Shown one piece after another: positions 46,747 to 54,988 of a stretch of 64,000 bases of DNA. The number at the start of each line of letters is the position of its first letter. Within the stretch, counting starts at the first letter, position 1. The translations under genes and the position numbers were made by a program. Origin of the DNA: Zhouia amylolytica (GTDB taxonomy: Bacteria; Bacteroidota; Bacteroidia; Flavobacteriales; Flavobacteriaceae); assembly GCF_900116365.1 (NCBI RefSeq), contig NZ_FPAG01000007.1, positions 62,001 to 126,000 of the forward strand, written 5' to 3'. The notes under the pieces are model-generated. The model was given only the letters and a program-made list of their open reading frames with translations, ran no database searches and was not told the origin of the DNA.

Positions 46747-46924
46747 TTGTCAACGTATTTTTTTGTTAACCATCTTAAAATTAAATAATTATGTTTTTTT
46801 CGCCAAGATTTCAATACGCAAATTTCTTCAATTAACACTTATGCTTTTGGTTTCTTAACGGTTAATAGAGTATAAGGAGGAGCGTTGTGGAGGAAATATC
46901 CTTCTTTGAGAAGAAATGAAATAA

Positions 46925-46952
46925 AAAAAGCTGTCTATTAAGACAGCTTTTT
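46925..46952 (-). terminator. Terminator of the 492-aa unknown gene
   Basis: 12-bp stem AAAAAGCTGTCT/AGACAGCTTTTT, loop ATTA, about 20 bp after the minus-strand stop at 46972. Confidence 0.85.
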
Positions 46953-46971
46953 AATTTATCCATTCTATGAG

Positions 46972-48450
46972 TTAATTATCTTCAATTAAGTTCTTCGACT
47001 TCTTTTTATCAAAGTTTTGAGGAAGATAGCCAAAGAGTTGCTGTTCTTTAATTAATTGAGATATTCCTTCTGGTAATAAATCTTCCCATCCATCTTCACC
47101 ATCGGCAATCATCTTAAGAACCTCTCTAGAGTATATTTTTAATATTTCAGGATTATAGTCAAATATATCTACTACTTTGCCATTGTATTTAAAAAACTTA
47201 TATAGTTCTTTCATACGAGGATGCACCTTTAAGTTGTTACTGGTGCTTACAGAACCCGTTTCCGGATTAATCATTGGATACAGGTATACCTTAAGGTCTT
47301 TATAGAATAGTTTACCGAATGCCTCTAGTATTCCACCACTAAGATGTCTGTAGTACTTTTCATCAAATATTTCAACCAGGTTGTTAACACCCATAGTAAG
47401 AGCCATACGTTCTCTTGAGTAATTCGAAAAGTATTCAACCAGTTTGTAGTATTCCTGGAAGTTTGAGATCATAACCTTATGACCTAATGAACAAAGCAAT
47501 TGAGCCCTATCCATAAAGTCTTTTTCATCGATCTCACCCTCTGCTCTAAGGTTGGATAATGTTATCTCAAATATCACTACTGCATTATCTTGCTCAACCT
47601 TATTCTCACGTATAAAAATCTCATAAGATTTCTTATACATATCCATATTCACAAGCGTAACCGGTCGGAAGCTTCCACGCAACGCTAATATATTTTTTTT
47701 GTATAGGACAGCCGCTGGCAATATATTATTACCATCAGGACCAAACATAACTGCCTGAGTCATGCCATTTTTTACAAGCTGCAAGCTCATTAATCGGTTA
47801 TCAACATCTTTAAAGCTAGGCCCTGAAAAGTTGATTGTATCGATTTCTAAGGTATCTTTATCTATATGATCATATAGATATTTTAAAAGCTTTTTAGGTT
47901 TATCATGTTTGTAAAATGCACCGTAAATAAGGTTTAAACCAACAATTCCAAGCGTTTCCTGTTGTAGTCTGGCCTCTGTTTGTTTAAAACGAATATGGAG
48001 TACAATTTCATTATAGTCTTCATTCGGATCTACCTGAAACCTAATACCCATCCAACCATGTCCTTTATACTTTTTGCTAAAATCAATAGTAGCTACTGTG
48101 TTAGCGAAGGAAAAGAAAAGTTTATTCGGATGTTTTTCACGAGTTATACGTTCTTCCATAAGGCGCATTTCGTGAGAAAGCATTTTTTTAAGTCTAGATT
48201 CTGTCACATAACGTCCATCTTCTTCCGGACCATAAATTGCATCACTAAAATCTTTATCATAGGCACTCATCGCCTTGGCAATAGTACCGGATGCTCCACC
48301 AGCTCTAAAAAAGTGTCTAACGGTTTCTTGTCCTGCTCCAATTTCAGCAAAAGTACCGTAAATATCTTCATTCAGATTAATCCTAAGAGCTTTGGATTTT
48401 AAAGAAGGGATGTTTTCAAAATTTTTATCACCTTGTAAAACAATAGCCAT
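46972..48450 (-). CDS. Conserved cytosolic protein of unknown function (492 aa)
   Basis: A 492-aa protein without signal peptide or TM helix. Conserved-looking stretches include EIGAGQETVRHFFRAGGASGTIAKAMSAYD (split here into GAGQETVRHFFRAGG and ASGTIAKAMSAYD), HGWMGIRFQ, GIVGLNLIYGAF, LRGSFRPVTLVNMDM and FNYSRERMALTMGVNNL-like (NYSRERMALTMGVNNL). Relatives have been labelled TonB-dependent receptor or nicotinate-nucleotide adenylyltransferase in databases. I see neither barrel nor plug, and no (H/T)xGH nucleotidyl-transfer motif, so both names look wrong. It has its own -7 box and terminator and appears to be a single-gene unit. Confidence 0.8.
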   Translation of the reverse strand: MAIVLQGDKNFENIPSLKSKALRINLNEDIYGTFAEIGAGQETVRHFFRAGGASGTIAKAMSAYDKDFSDAIYGPEEDGRYVTESRLKKMLSHEMRLMEERITREKHPNKLFFSFANTVATIDFSKKYKGHGWMGIRFQVDPNEDYNEIVLHIRFKQTEARLQQETLGIVGLNLIYGAFYKHDKPKKLLKYLYDHIDKDTLEIDTINFSGPSFKDVDNRLMSLQLVKNGMTQAVMFGPDGNNILPAAVLYKKNILALRGSFRPVTLVNMDMYKKSYEIFIRENKVEQDNAVVIFEITLSNLRAEGEIDEKDFMDRAQLLCSLGHKVMISNFQEYYKLVEYFSNYSRERMALTMGVNNLVEIFDEKYYRHLSGGILEAFGKLFYKDLKVYLYPMINPETGSVSTSNNLKVHPRMKELYKFFKYNGKVVDIFDYNPEILKIYSREVLKMIADGEDGWEDLLPEGISQLIKEQQLFGYLPQNFDKKKSKNLIEDN

Positions 48451-48472
48451 TGTTAAGTTGTTTTGTTTATTG

Positions 48473-48480
48473 CAAAGTTA
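48473..48480 (-). promoter_or_regulatory. -7 element (TAACTTTG) for the 492-aa gene
   Basis: Minus-strand TAACTTTG matches TAnnTTTG, 22 bp before the ATG at 48450. Confidence 0.5.
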
Positions 48481-48639
48481 ATAAGATTCATGAAGGTATT
48501 GCTGAAAAACCGGAGAAATTTAAATTGTTTCGACGATCCAATATTTCTTATAATTTCTGTGTTTTAAATACCACGAAAGTTAATTTTTTAAAAACTCTTC
48601 ATTTTAACTTCAGCACTCTTTTAATGAGAAAAATTTATG

Positions 48640-48647
48640 TAAGTTTG
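48640..48647 (+). promoter_or_regulatory. -7 element (TAAGTTTG) for the MBL hydrolase gene
   Basis: TAAGTTTG, 17 bp before the TTG start at 48665, would give a very short leader of roughly 10 nt. Confidence 0.5.
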
Positions 48648-48664
48648 ATTTAAAATACAGCGAT

Positions 48665-49432
48665 TTGAAGGTAACATTTTTAGGTACAGGAACCTCTCAG
48701 GGTATTCCTATTATAGGTAGTGATCATCCGGTTTGTTTGAGTGAGGACCCAAGAGATAAACGCCTGAGGGTATCAGTCATGGTTGAATGGGATGACTATC
48801 GTTATATTGTAGATTGTGGTCCTGATTTCAGACAGCAAATGCTTACAAATAATGTAGATAGAGTAGATGGTATTTTATTTACCCATGAACATGCAGATCA
48901 TACGGCCGGCTTAGACGATATTAGGCCTTTCTATTTTCGTCAGGGAAATTTACCTATTTACGGGCATAAAAGAGTTTTAAGATCTTTAGAGAAACGTTTT
49001 GATTATATATTCGTAGAACCGCATCAAAGATATCCCGGAGCTCCTGAAGTTGATCAATATGAAATTAAAAATAACCAATCATTTAAGTTAGGAAACTTAA
49101 ATATAATCCCTGTTAATGTATGGCATCATAACTTACAGGTGTTTGGATACAGGTTCGATAAATTTGCATATTTAACGGATGTAAAAACTATAGATGCTTC
49201 AGAACTTCAAAAGTTAAAAGGACTGGATGTGCTAGTGATCAATGCCTTGCGAATTCAGCCACACATATCCCATCTCAACCTCGAGGAGGCATTGGCATTG
49301 ATCGAAAGAATTAACCCCAAAAAGGCATACCTGACTCACATAAGCCATATGTTAGGTTTCCATGCAAAAGTAGAAGCTAATTTACCAAATAATGTATTTT
49401 TGGCTTTCGATAACTTAACTATAGAAATATAA
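48665..49432 (+). CDS. MBL-fold hydrolase (PhnP/RNase Z-like)
   Basis: A 255-aa cytosolic metal hydrolase that begins with the TTG-encoded MKVTFLGTGTSQGIPIIG, the usual N-terminus of PhnP-type MBL proteins, so TTG is accepted. The metal motif is HEHADHTAGLDDIRPF (about residues 76-91); further ligands are NVWHHNLQVFGYR, YLTDVKTID and the final THISH near 220-224. PhnP relatives cleave cyclic phosphodiesters, but this group is a general bacteroidete MBL family and the substrate is unknown. It heads a probable three-gene unit with the next two genes (4 and 12 bp gaps). Confidence 0.85.
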   Translation: MKVTFLGTGTSQGIPIIGSDHPVCLSEDPRDKRLRVSVMVEWDDYRYIVDCGPDFRQQMLTNNVDRVDGILFTHEHADHTAGLDDIRPFYFRQGNLPIYGHKRVLRSLEKRFDYIFVEPHQRYPGAPEVDQYEIKNNQSFKLGNLNIIPVNVWHHNLQVFGYRFDKFAYLTDVKTIDASELQKLKGLDVLVINALRIQPHISHLNLEEALALIERINPKKAYLTHISHMLGFHAKVEANLPNNVFLAFDNLTIEI

Positions 49433-49436
49433 CGCT

Positions 49437-49928
49437 ATGAAGAATAAAATTTTCATGTTTTTGTTTTTTTTCTCAGTATTGTTCATTTTATTTCAATACG
49501 TGAATTCTAAAAAATATTTTGATGCTGAAACAAAGAAAATGGAAGATCTGAAGGAACAACTAAAAGTCTTAGATGATTCTATTCAGCAACTTACCCTTAA
49601 TAATTTTAAACTACAATATTTTTCTCTGGAGAATAATGATGATGCACTTACTTATTTTGATGCTGTCAACATAGATGATCTGCCGAGGTATATAGCGGAT
49701 AAATTATTGGAAACTAATGAGATTAAAGGAGATAATCCCTTAGTTCCATATGCAGGAATGAACGGGTCTATAAAGATTAATAAAATTAAGGTTTTAAACC
49801 ATAAATGGATTATTGCTGATTTCTCTGATGGTAAATACTGGGGAGAACTTTTTATAAAATATGAACTTAAAGAGGATCTTGGAGTAGATTTTACATTAAT
49901 TGATCATTTACTTTATACATCGTATTAG
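49437..49928 (+). CDS. Membrane-anchored hypothetical protein
   Basis: A 163-aa protein with an N-terminal TM/signal-anchor (about residues 4-20), a coiled-coil stretch (DAETKKMEDLKEQLKVLDDS) and a C-terminal globular domain (ending HLLYTSY) rich in Trp, Tyr and Lys. No known domain is recognised; similar proteins are sometimes labelled hydrolase because of the neighbouring gene, without catalytic residues to support it. It starts 4 bp after the MBL gene and ends 12 bp before the TerC gene. Confidence 0.72.
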   Translation: MKNKIFMFLFFFSVLFILFQYVNSKKYFDAETKKMEDLKEQLKVLDDSIQQLTLNNFKLQYFSLENNDDALTYFDAVNIDDLPRYIADKLLETNEIKGDNPLVPYAGMNGSIKINKIKVLNHKWIIADFSDGKYWGELFIKYELKEDLGVDFTLIDHLLYTSY

Positions 49929-49940
49929 GGTAGGGGAAAT

Positions 49941-50900
49941 ATGGAAACAAATTTAGTTTGGGGAATTTTTATAGCTGGTATCATCGTTTTTTTAGCGTTG
50001 GATCTCGGAATATTTAATAAAAAAGCCCATGTGATTAGTAATAGAGAAGCTGGATTTTGGACGACTGTTTGGGTTAGTTCAGCGTTATTGTTTTCCCTGG
50101 TAGTGTACTTTATTTATTCTAAAGGATATATTGATAATCCTGATGATTTAACTCCATCAAATGCTACCCTTAAGTATATTACCGGATATTTAATAGAGCT
50201 CTCACTAAGTGTAGATAATATATTTGTGATTGCAGTTATTTTTTCATCCTTTAGTATTCCTCAAAAATATCAACACAGAGTATTGTTTTGGGGAATTTTA
50301 GGTGCTATTGTCTTTAGGGCTCTGATGATATTCTTTGGTGTTATTTTGATTAAAAAGATTTATTGGGCAACCTATGTATTTGGAGGATTTTTAATTTTTA
50401 CGGCTATAAGGATGCTCTTTCAAAAAGAGGAAAGTTTCAATCCTAAAAACTCTTTTGTTTATAAATATGTTCGTAAGGTAATTCCAATTACATCGCAGAT
50501 TGACGGAGAACATTTTTTGGTTAGACGAAGACATATTTTGGCAGCCACCCCGCTATTAATAGCTTTGATTGTTATAGAATTTACAGATGTACTTTTTGCA
50601 CTCGACAGTATACCGGCAATTTTAGCAATTACACACGATCCTTTTCTTGTTTTTAGTTCGAACATTATGGCTATAATGGGCCTTAGATCGATGTATTTCT
50701 TTCTATCCAATATGCTTAACAAATTTTCTTATTTAGAATATAGTTTGGTGATAATATTAATCTTTGTAGGGATTAAACTAATTGTTTCGCATCATTATAG
50801 TTTACCCGAATGGTTGTCGTTAACAATCATCGGAGGTTCGCTTGCAGGAGGAATACTAGCTTCGTTATATTTAAAGCCAAAGAAAAATAAAGAACATTAA
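49941..50900 (+). CDS. TerC/Alx family integral membrane protein
   Basis: A 319-aa membrane protein with about nine TM helices. TerC-family motifs are clear: LDLGIFNKKAHV (about 20-31, acidic residue in the membrane), ELSLSVDNIFVIAVIFSSF (about 87-105), EFTDVLFALDSIPAILAIT (about 213-231) and NIMAIMGLRSMYFFL (about 242-256). Alx/TerC proteins export Mn2+ or other divalent metals. No yybP-ykoY-like leader is present because the gene follows the previous stop by only 12 bp. Confidence 0.9.
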   Translation: METNLVWGIFIAGIIVFLALDLGIFNKKAHVISNREAGFWTTVWVSSALLFSLVVYFIYSKGYIDNPDDLTPSNATLKYITGYLIELSLSVDNIFVIAVIFSSFSIPQKYQHRVLFWGILGAIVFRALMIFFGVILIKKIYWATYVFGGFLIFTAIRMLFQKEESFNPKNSFVYKYVRKVIPITSQIDGEHFLVRRRHILAATPLLIALIVIEFTDVLFALDSIPAILAITHDPFLVFSSNIMAIMGLRSMYFFLSNMLNKFSYLEYSLVIILIFVGIKLIVSHHYSLPEWLSLTIIGGSLAGGILASLYLKPKKNKEH

Positions 50901-50907
50901 CTTTAGA

Positions 50908-50942
50908 AAAAAAGGCTTGCCCCAAGCATTAGACAAGCCTTA
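50908..50942 (-). terminator. Terminator between TerC and DUF779 genes
   Basis: Stem AAGGCTTG/CAAGCCTT (50912-50919 with 50934-50941) around a 14-nt loop; on the minus strand it is followed by a T run, 27 bp after the DUF779 stop. Confidence 0.7.
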
Positions 50943-50968
50943 AATCTAAACAACCTAACCAACTATTA

Positions 50969-51349
50969 CTATTCTATTTCCGTTGCTAACTTTATTGGAG
51001 ATAGATTTGCTGTCTCACCCTCAGAATAAAGTCTGGATTTAATAATGAATCGTATTCCTAAAGGTATTTCCAGTGAAAAACTGGAACCTCTTCCTTTTAC
51101 GATATCAACGGTTAATTGGGTGTGTTTCCAATATTCGAATTGTGACTTAGATATAAAAAAATCGCAATTATGAATAGTACCAAGCCAGATATCATTATGG
51201 TCTAAGATAAACTCTCCTTTTGGAAAACACATTGGGGAAGACCCATCACAACACCCTCCACTTTGATGAAATATTAGTTCACCGTGTTGGGCTCGTAATT
51301 GATCTATAACCTCTTTAGCGTTATCGCTAATTTCAACCCTCTTTACCAT
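50969..51349 (-). CDS. DUF779 family protein (aldehyde dehydrogenase partner)
   Basis: A 126-aa protein with HQSGGCCDGSSPMCF (about residues 28-42), a Cys-rich motif constant in DUF779 and suggestive of metal or redox binding. IWLGTIHNCDFFISKSQFEYW and LEIPLGIRFIIKSRL follow, again family-typical. DUF779 genes are almost always adjacent to ExaC/AldB-type aldehyde dehydrogenases, as here (1-bp gap). The role of the protein is unknown. Confidence 0.9.
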   Translation of the reverse strand: MVKRVEISDNAKEVIDQLRAQHGELIFHQSGGCCDGSSPMCFPKGEFILDHNDIWLGTIHNCDFFISKSQFEYWKHTQLTVDIVKGRGSSFSLEIPLGIRFIIKSRLYSEGETANLSPIKLATEIE

Positions 51350-51350
51350 C

Positions 51351-52874
51351 TTAGAAAAAACCTAAAGCTTTTTTATCATAAGAGATCAACATATTTTTAG
51401 TTTGACGATAATGATCTAGCATCATTTTATGTGTTTCACGTCCGATTCCCGATTTTTTATAACCACCGAAAGGTGCATGTGCCGGATAATTATGGTAATT
51501 ATTTACCCATACACGACCCGCTTTTACAGCTCTTGAAATTTGATAGGCCTGATGCATATCTCTTGTCCATACTCCAGCTCCAAGACCATAAAGGGTATCG
51601 TTCGCTATTTCTATAGCTTCAGCTTCATCTTTAAATGTGGTTACACATACTACAGGTCCGAATATTTCTTCTTGAAAAACTCTCATTTTGTTATTTCCTT
51701 TCAGAATGGTAGGTTGAATATAGTAACCGCCGTCAAGACCTTCATTATATGCCGCTTCACCACCTGCCAGAACTTCGCAACCTTCTTCTTTTCCTATAGC
51801 GATATAGTTTAATATTTTTTCATATTGATCATTTGATGCTTGCGCTCCCATCATGGTAGCCGGATCTAATGGATGTCCCAGTTTAATAGCATTAGTACGT
51901 TCAATAACTCTTTCTATAAACTTATCATAAATACTTTCTTGCACTAATATTCTGGAAGGACAAGTACAAACCTCCCCTTGGTTCAATGCGAACATTACAG
52001 CACCCTCTAAACATTTGTCAAAGAAATCATCATCTGCGTCCATTATGCTTTCAAAGAAAATATTCGGAGATTTCCCTCCTAATTCAAGGGTTACCGGTAT
52101 AATGTTTTTGGAAGCATATTGCATAATTAATTGACCAGTTGTTGTTTCACCTGTAAAGGCTACTTTGTTAATTCTTGGGTTAGATGCTAAAGGCTTTCCA
52201 GCTTCAACACCAAAACCATTGACAATATTTAAAACCCCAGCAGGAAGAATATCTTCAATTAGCTCCATTAAAACCATGATACCAACAGGCGTTTGTTCTG
52301 CGGGTTTTAAAACCACACAATTACCAGCTGCTAAGGCTGGAGCGATTTTCCAGGTAGCCATTAGTATCGGGAAATTCCAGGGTATAATCTGTCCTACCAC
52401 TCCAAGTGGTTCTGGCACGTTTAGTGAAACTGTATTAGCATCAAGCTCACTCACAGTTCCTTCTTCTGCACGAATAACACCGGCAAAATATCTAAAATGA
52501 TCAATCGCTAAAGGTAAGTCGGCCGCCATAGTCTCTCTAACCGCTTTACCATTATCCCAGGTTTCAGCTCTTGCCAAGCCTTCCAGGTTTGCTTCCATTA
52601 TATCAGCGATCTTTAGCAAAAGATTACTTCTTTCAGTTGCTGATGAATTGTTCCAGGAAGGAGCTGCTTTCCATGCAGCATCTAATGCTAATTCTATATC
52701 CTCGGCTGTTGAACGAGCTACTTTTGTAAATGAATTTCCGTCAACGGGGGAGATGTTTTCAAAATACTGACCTTTAACAGGCGGGATCCATTTTCCACCG
52801 ATATAATTGTCATATTGATTTTTGAATTTAGGCTTTTCTATAGCATTTTTTTCAGTTGTTTTGACGTTGCTCAT
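51351..52874 (-). CDS. NAD(P)+-dependent aldehyde dehydrogenase (ExaC/AldB-like)
   Basis: A 507-aa cytosolic enzyme oxidising an aldehyde, probably acetaldehyde or another short-chain compound. [12 protein letters not shown] (NAD site, about 165-176), Glu264 in [10 protein letters not shown] and catalytic Cys303 in [11 protein letters not shown] are intact. The CTC pattern is characteristic of the ExaC/AldB group. It forms an operon with DUF779 (1 bp apart) and is divergent from an AraC-type regulator, which suggests induction by its substrate, for example an alcohol-derived aldehyde. Confidence 0.92.
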   Translation of the reverse strand: MSNVKTTEKNAIEKPKFKNQYDNYIGGKWIPPVKGQYFENISPVDGNSFTKVARSTAEDIELALDAAWKAAPSWNNSSATERSNLLLKIADIMEANLEGLARAETWDNGKAVRETMAADLPLAIDHFRYFAGVIRAEEGTVSELDANTVSLNVPEPLGVVGQIIPWNFPILMATWKIAPALAAGNCVVLKPAEQTPVGIMVLMELIEDILPAGVLNIVNGFGVEAGKPLASNPRINKVAFTGETTTGQLIMQYASKNIIPVTLELGGKSPNIFFESIMDADDDFFDKCLEGAVMFALNQGEVCTCPSRILVQESIYDKFIERVIERTNAIKLGHPLDPATMMGAQASNDQYEKILNYIAIGKEEGCEVLAGGEAAYNEGLDGGYYIQPTILKGNNKMRVFQEEIFGPVVCVTTFKDEAEAIEIANDTLYGLGAGVWTRDMHQAYQISRAVKAGRVWVNNYHNYPAHAPFGGYKKSGIGRETHKMMLDHYRQTKNMLISYDKKALGFF

Positions 52875-52913
52875 AATTTAATTTTTAAGTTAACATACTG
52901 GTTATGAATTTCA

Positions 52914-52935
52914 TAGTGATCTAATGAGGTCACTA
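52914..52935. promoter_or_regulatory. Imperfect inverted repeat between aldehyde dehydrogenase and AraC gene
   Basis: TAGTGATCT (52914-52922), AATG spacer, AGGTCACTA (52927-52935): 9-bp arms with one mismatch, about 40 bp upstream of the aldehyde dehydrogenase ATG and 145 bp from the regulator. It is a candidate operator for the divergent AraC protein, though AraC proteins usually bind direct repeats. Confidence 0.4.
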
Positions 52936-53079
52936 AATCAAAAATAGGGAAGCACGCGTTTCTAATTATGAACTATACTGCTATTATGATGAACAATTCT
53001 ATTAAAAATTGATAATATGACATATTTAGGCTAAATTTATTGAGTATTATTACTTCTGAAGAATATAAAATTATGCATA

Positions 53080-53985
53080 ATGCAATTACCTGAAAGTTTT
53101 TTTAAACAAAGGAGGCTCGAAACCTTAGTAGAAAATCAAACCTCCTACACACTTGAAAATGCAGCTTTACATGTTTTTGAGACTCATAAACAAGCAGAAC
53201 ATGTTTTATTACAATTTGATAATCCTGTTTTGGCTAGTATGCTTAAGGGAAAAAAGATAATGCACTTAAAAGATCATAGGTCATTTGATTTTTTGCCAGG
53301 AGAATCTTTAATTTTACCTTCAGATGAATTAATGTGTATTGATTTCCCTGAGGCCAGAGAAAACAGTCCTACACGCTGTCTTGCAATGGCAATTTCTGAT
53401 GACTTAATTAAAGAGGTCATCTCCTTTATGAATGATAAAATGCCTAAATGCGATCAAAGAGAATGGAGTTTTCTTGATTATAATTTCCATTTTACGAATG
53501 ATATAGGTATTCATCAAATTCTACAACGACTCTTGTTTTTATTTACTGAAGCACATCCTTCAAAAGATTATTTTGTCAACAACATGCTTAAAGAGTTGAT
53601 AATTAGAATAATGCAAACAAACTCAAATAAGATTTATACGGAAAAAACCATGGATTCATCTAAAGATGGCAGGCTTTCTTATATTATAGAGTACATAAGA
53701 AAAAACTTACAAAAATCTATAAGTGTGATGGAGTTAAGTAAAAAAGCCTATATGAGTGAATCCAATTTTCATCGGGTTTTTAAAAACGAACTTGGAATGT
53801 CTCCGGTTGATTTTATTAACAATGAGCGAATTAAGTTGGCTTCGAGTTTACTTCAAGATCCCAACCTTAAGATAAAAGAAGTTTTTATGCGCTGTGGCTT
53901 TGAAAACCGCTCTTATTTTAATAGATTATTTAAGAGAATTAAGAATGTTTCTCCCAGGGAATATCAAAAGAAGATATTTAAATAG
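53080..53985 (+). CDS. AraC family transcriptional regulator
   Basis: A 301-aa regulator. The N-terminal half (about residues 20-120; LPSDELMCIDFPEARENSPT) matches the AraC-type regulator N-terminal domain PF06719, which in relatives senses small molecules. The C-terminal ~100 residues hold the two helix-turn-helix motifs: VMELSKKAYMSESNFHRVFK and KIKEVFMRCGFENRSYFNRL, ending in the family signature FKRIKNVSPREYQKK. It is divergent from the aldehyde dehydrogenase-DUF779 operon across 205 bp and probably activates it. Confidence 0.9.
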   Translation: MQLPESFFKQRRLETLVENQTSYTLENAALHVFETHKQAEHVLLQFDNPVLASMLKGKKIMHLKDHRSFDFLPGESLILPSDELMCIDFPEARENSPTRCLAMAISDDLIKEVISFMNDKMPKCDQREWSFLDYNFHFTNDIGIHQILQRLLFLFTEAHPSKDYFVNNMLKELIIRIMQTNSNKIYTEKTMDSSKDGRLSYIIEYIRKNLQKSISVMELSKKAYMSESNFHRVFKNELGMSPVDFINNERIKLASSLLQDPNLKIKEVFMRCGFENRSYFNRLFKRIKNVSPREYQKKIFK

Positions 53986-53996
53986 GGTATAGGATG

Positions 53997-54659
53997 CTAA
54001 ATATGTTCTTCTAACCATTTCTTTAAAGAAAAGAAGTTCTGTGGAGCGACACCATGTCCAACTGGAAATTCTTCATAAGTACAATCAACATCTAAAGCCT
54101 TCAAAAATCCTGGGGTCTTTTTGGCCCATTCTACCGGTATAACCTGATCAACTGTACCATGGGAAGCATAAATACTGAGTTTACTAAAATTATTAGTAGT
54201 ATAGTCAGGTGCAAGTATTCCCTCATTTATGTAACCGCTAAGAGCTACCACATTTTTAACTTTTTCAGGGTAAGACAGGGCAACAGCATAACTTAAAATT
54301 GAGCCTTGGCTAAAACCGAATAAGGTGGTATTCTCCTTGTCCAATTCATAAGCTTCACAAGCTTCATCTATAAAATCTTTAATTAGTTCTCTCGATTTTA
54401 TAGCTTGTGAATCATCACTCCACTTTCCATCTTCAGCATCGAAATGAATGGCATACCAAGCATAACCAAATCCAGACATTGAGTATGGTGCCCGAACTGA
54501 AATAATGAAGAGCTCTTCAGGAAGTTCATCAGCGAAAGAAAATAAGTCATCCTCGTTACTTCCATAGCCATGAAACATAAAAAGAACAGGTGTTTTTTCT
54601 TTTTTTAATCTAGGCTGTTTTATAAGGTGATCTAATGAAAGGTCTTGTATTTTTTGCAT
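53997..54659 (-). CDS. Alpha/beta hydrolase, phospholipase/carboxylesterase family
   Basis: A 220-aa cytosolic esterase. LFMFHGYGSNEDDL (oxyanion region, about 27-40), the nucleophile elbow GFSQGS (Ser near residue 120), Asp in SHGTVDQVIPV and His in FPVGHGVA form the triad of the Abhydrolase_2 family. It is the last gene of a four-gene overlapping operon: its ATG shares one base with the upstream gene's stop. The substrate is unknown. Confidence 0.87.
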   Translation of the reverse strand: MQKIQDLSLDHLIKQPRLKKEKTPVLFMFHGYGSNEDDLFSFADELPEELFIISVRAPYSMSGFGYAWYAIHFDAEDGKWSDDSQAIKSRELIKDFIDEACEAYELDKENTTLFGFSQGSILSYAVALSYPEKVKNVVALSGYINEGILAPDYTTNNFSKLSIYASHGTVDQVIPVEWAKKTPGFLKALDVDCTYEEFPVGHGVAPQNFFSLKKWLEEHI

Positions 54660-54988
54660 TATTGAATAAACTTAAACCATTTTTGAAACAATTCACCAAC
54701 CAGGGGAACTATCGTTTTTCTACCCTTTAGGGCTCCGGAAAATCCATAAACCCATAAAACCAATGAAAAGACCCAAAAACCATAGTAGGCGTAAATATTT
54801 TCAAAGAATCCAAGAATAATGGCAATTGAGATATATAACAAATGAATGCCAAAGGCTTGTCGAATATGGAAACGAGCAAATTCATTTTTTGATTCCATAT
54901 TCATAGAATAAGCAATTAAAGCTCCGGCAATGGTAAGGTAACCTATTATTGCTGTAGTTTTTCCTTCCTTTACAATTGAGTTATTCAT
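54659..54988 (-). CDS. Small membrane protein (DUF4870-like)
   Basis: A 109-aa protein with three membrane segments (about 12-29, 45-65 and 67-89). The segment NEFARFHIRQAFGIHLLYI resembles the F-H-x-x-Q-x motif of DUF4870/Tic20-like small membrane proteins. The start overlaps the dihydroorotase-like gene's end by 8 bp and its end meets the esterase ATG, so it is translationally linked. The function is unknown. Confidence 0.75.
   Translation of the reverse strand: MNNSIVKEGKTTAIIGYLTIAGALIAYSMNMESKNEFARFHIRQAFGIHLLYISIAIILGFFENIYAYYGFWVFSLVLWVYGFSGALKGRKTIVPLVGELFQKWFKFIQ

Noticed and set aside
47980-48402. 140-aa plus-strand frame inside the 492-aa gene
   Set aside because: Antisense shadow of a conserved gene; composition is Ser/Phe/Ile rich as expected from the complement of AT-rich coding DNA.
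48450-48653. 67-aa plus-strand open frame between the 492-aa gene and the MBL hydrolase
   Set aside because: It starts on the opposite strand at the ATG end of a real gene, lies over that gene's promoter, and its composition (Phe, Asn, Lys, no periodicity) looks like translated AT-rich spacer.
51431-51616. Small plus-strand frame of 61 aa near the dehydrogenase 3' end
   Set aside because: Antisense shadow with no promoter or conserved pattern.
51540-52500. Plus-strand frames of 90 and 111 aa within the aldehyde dehydrogenase
   Set aside because: Antisense to an intact enzyme gene with catalytic residues; no independent support.
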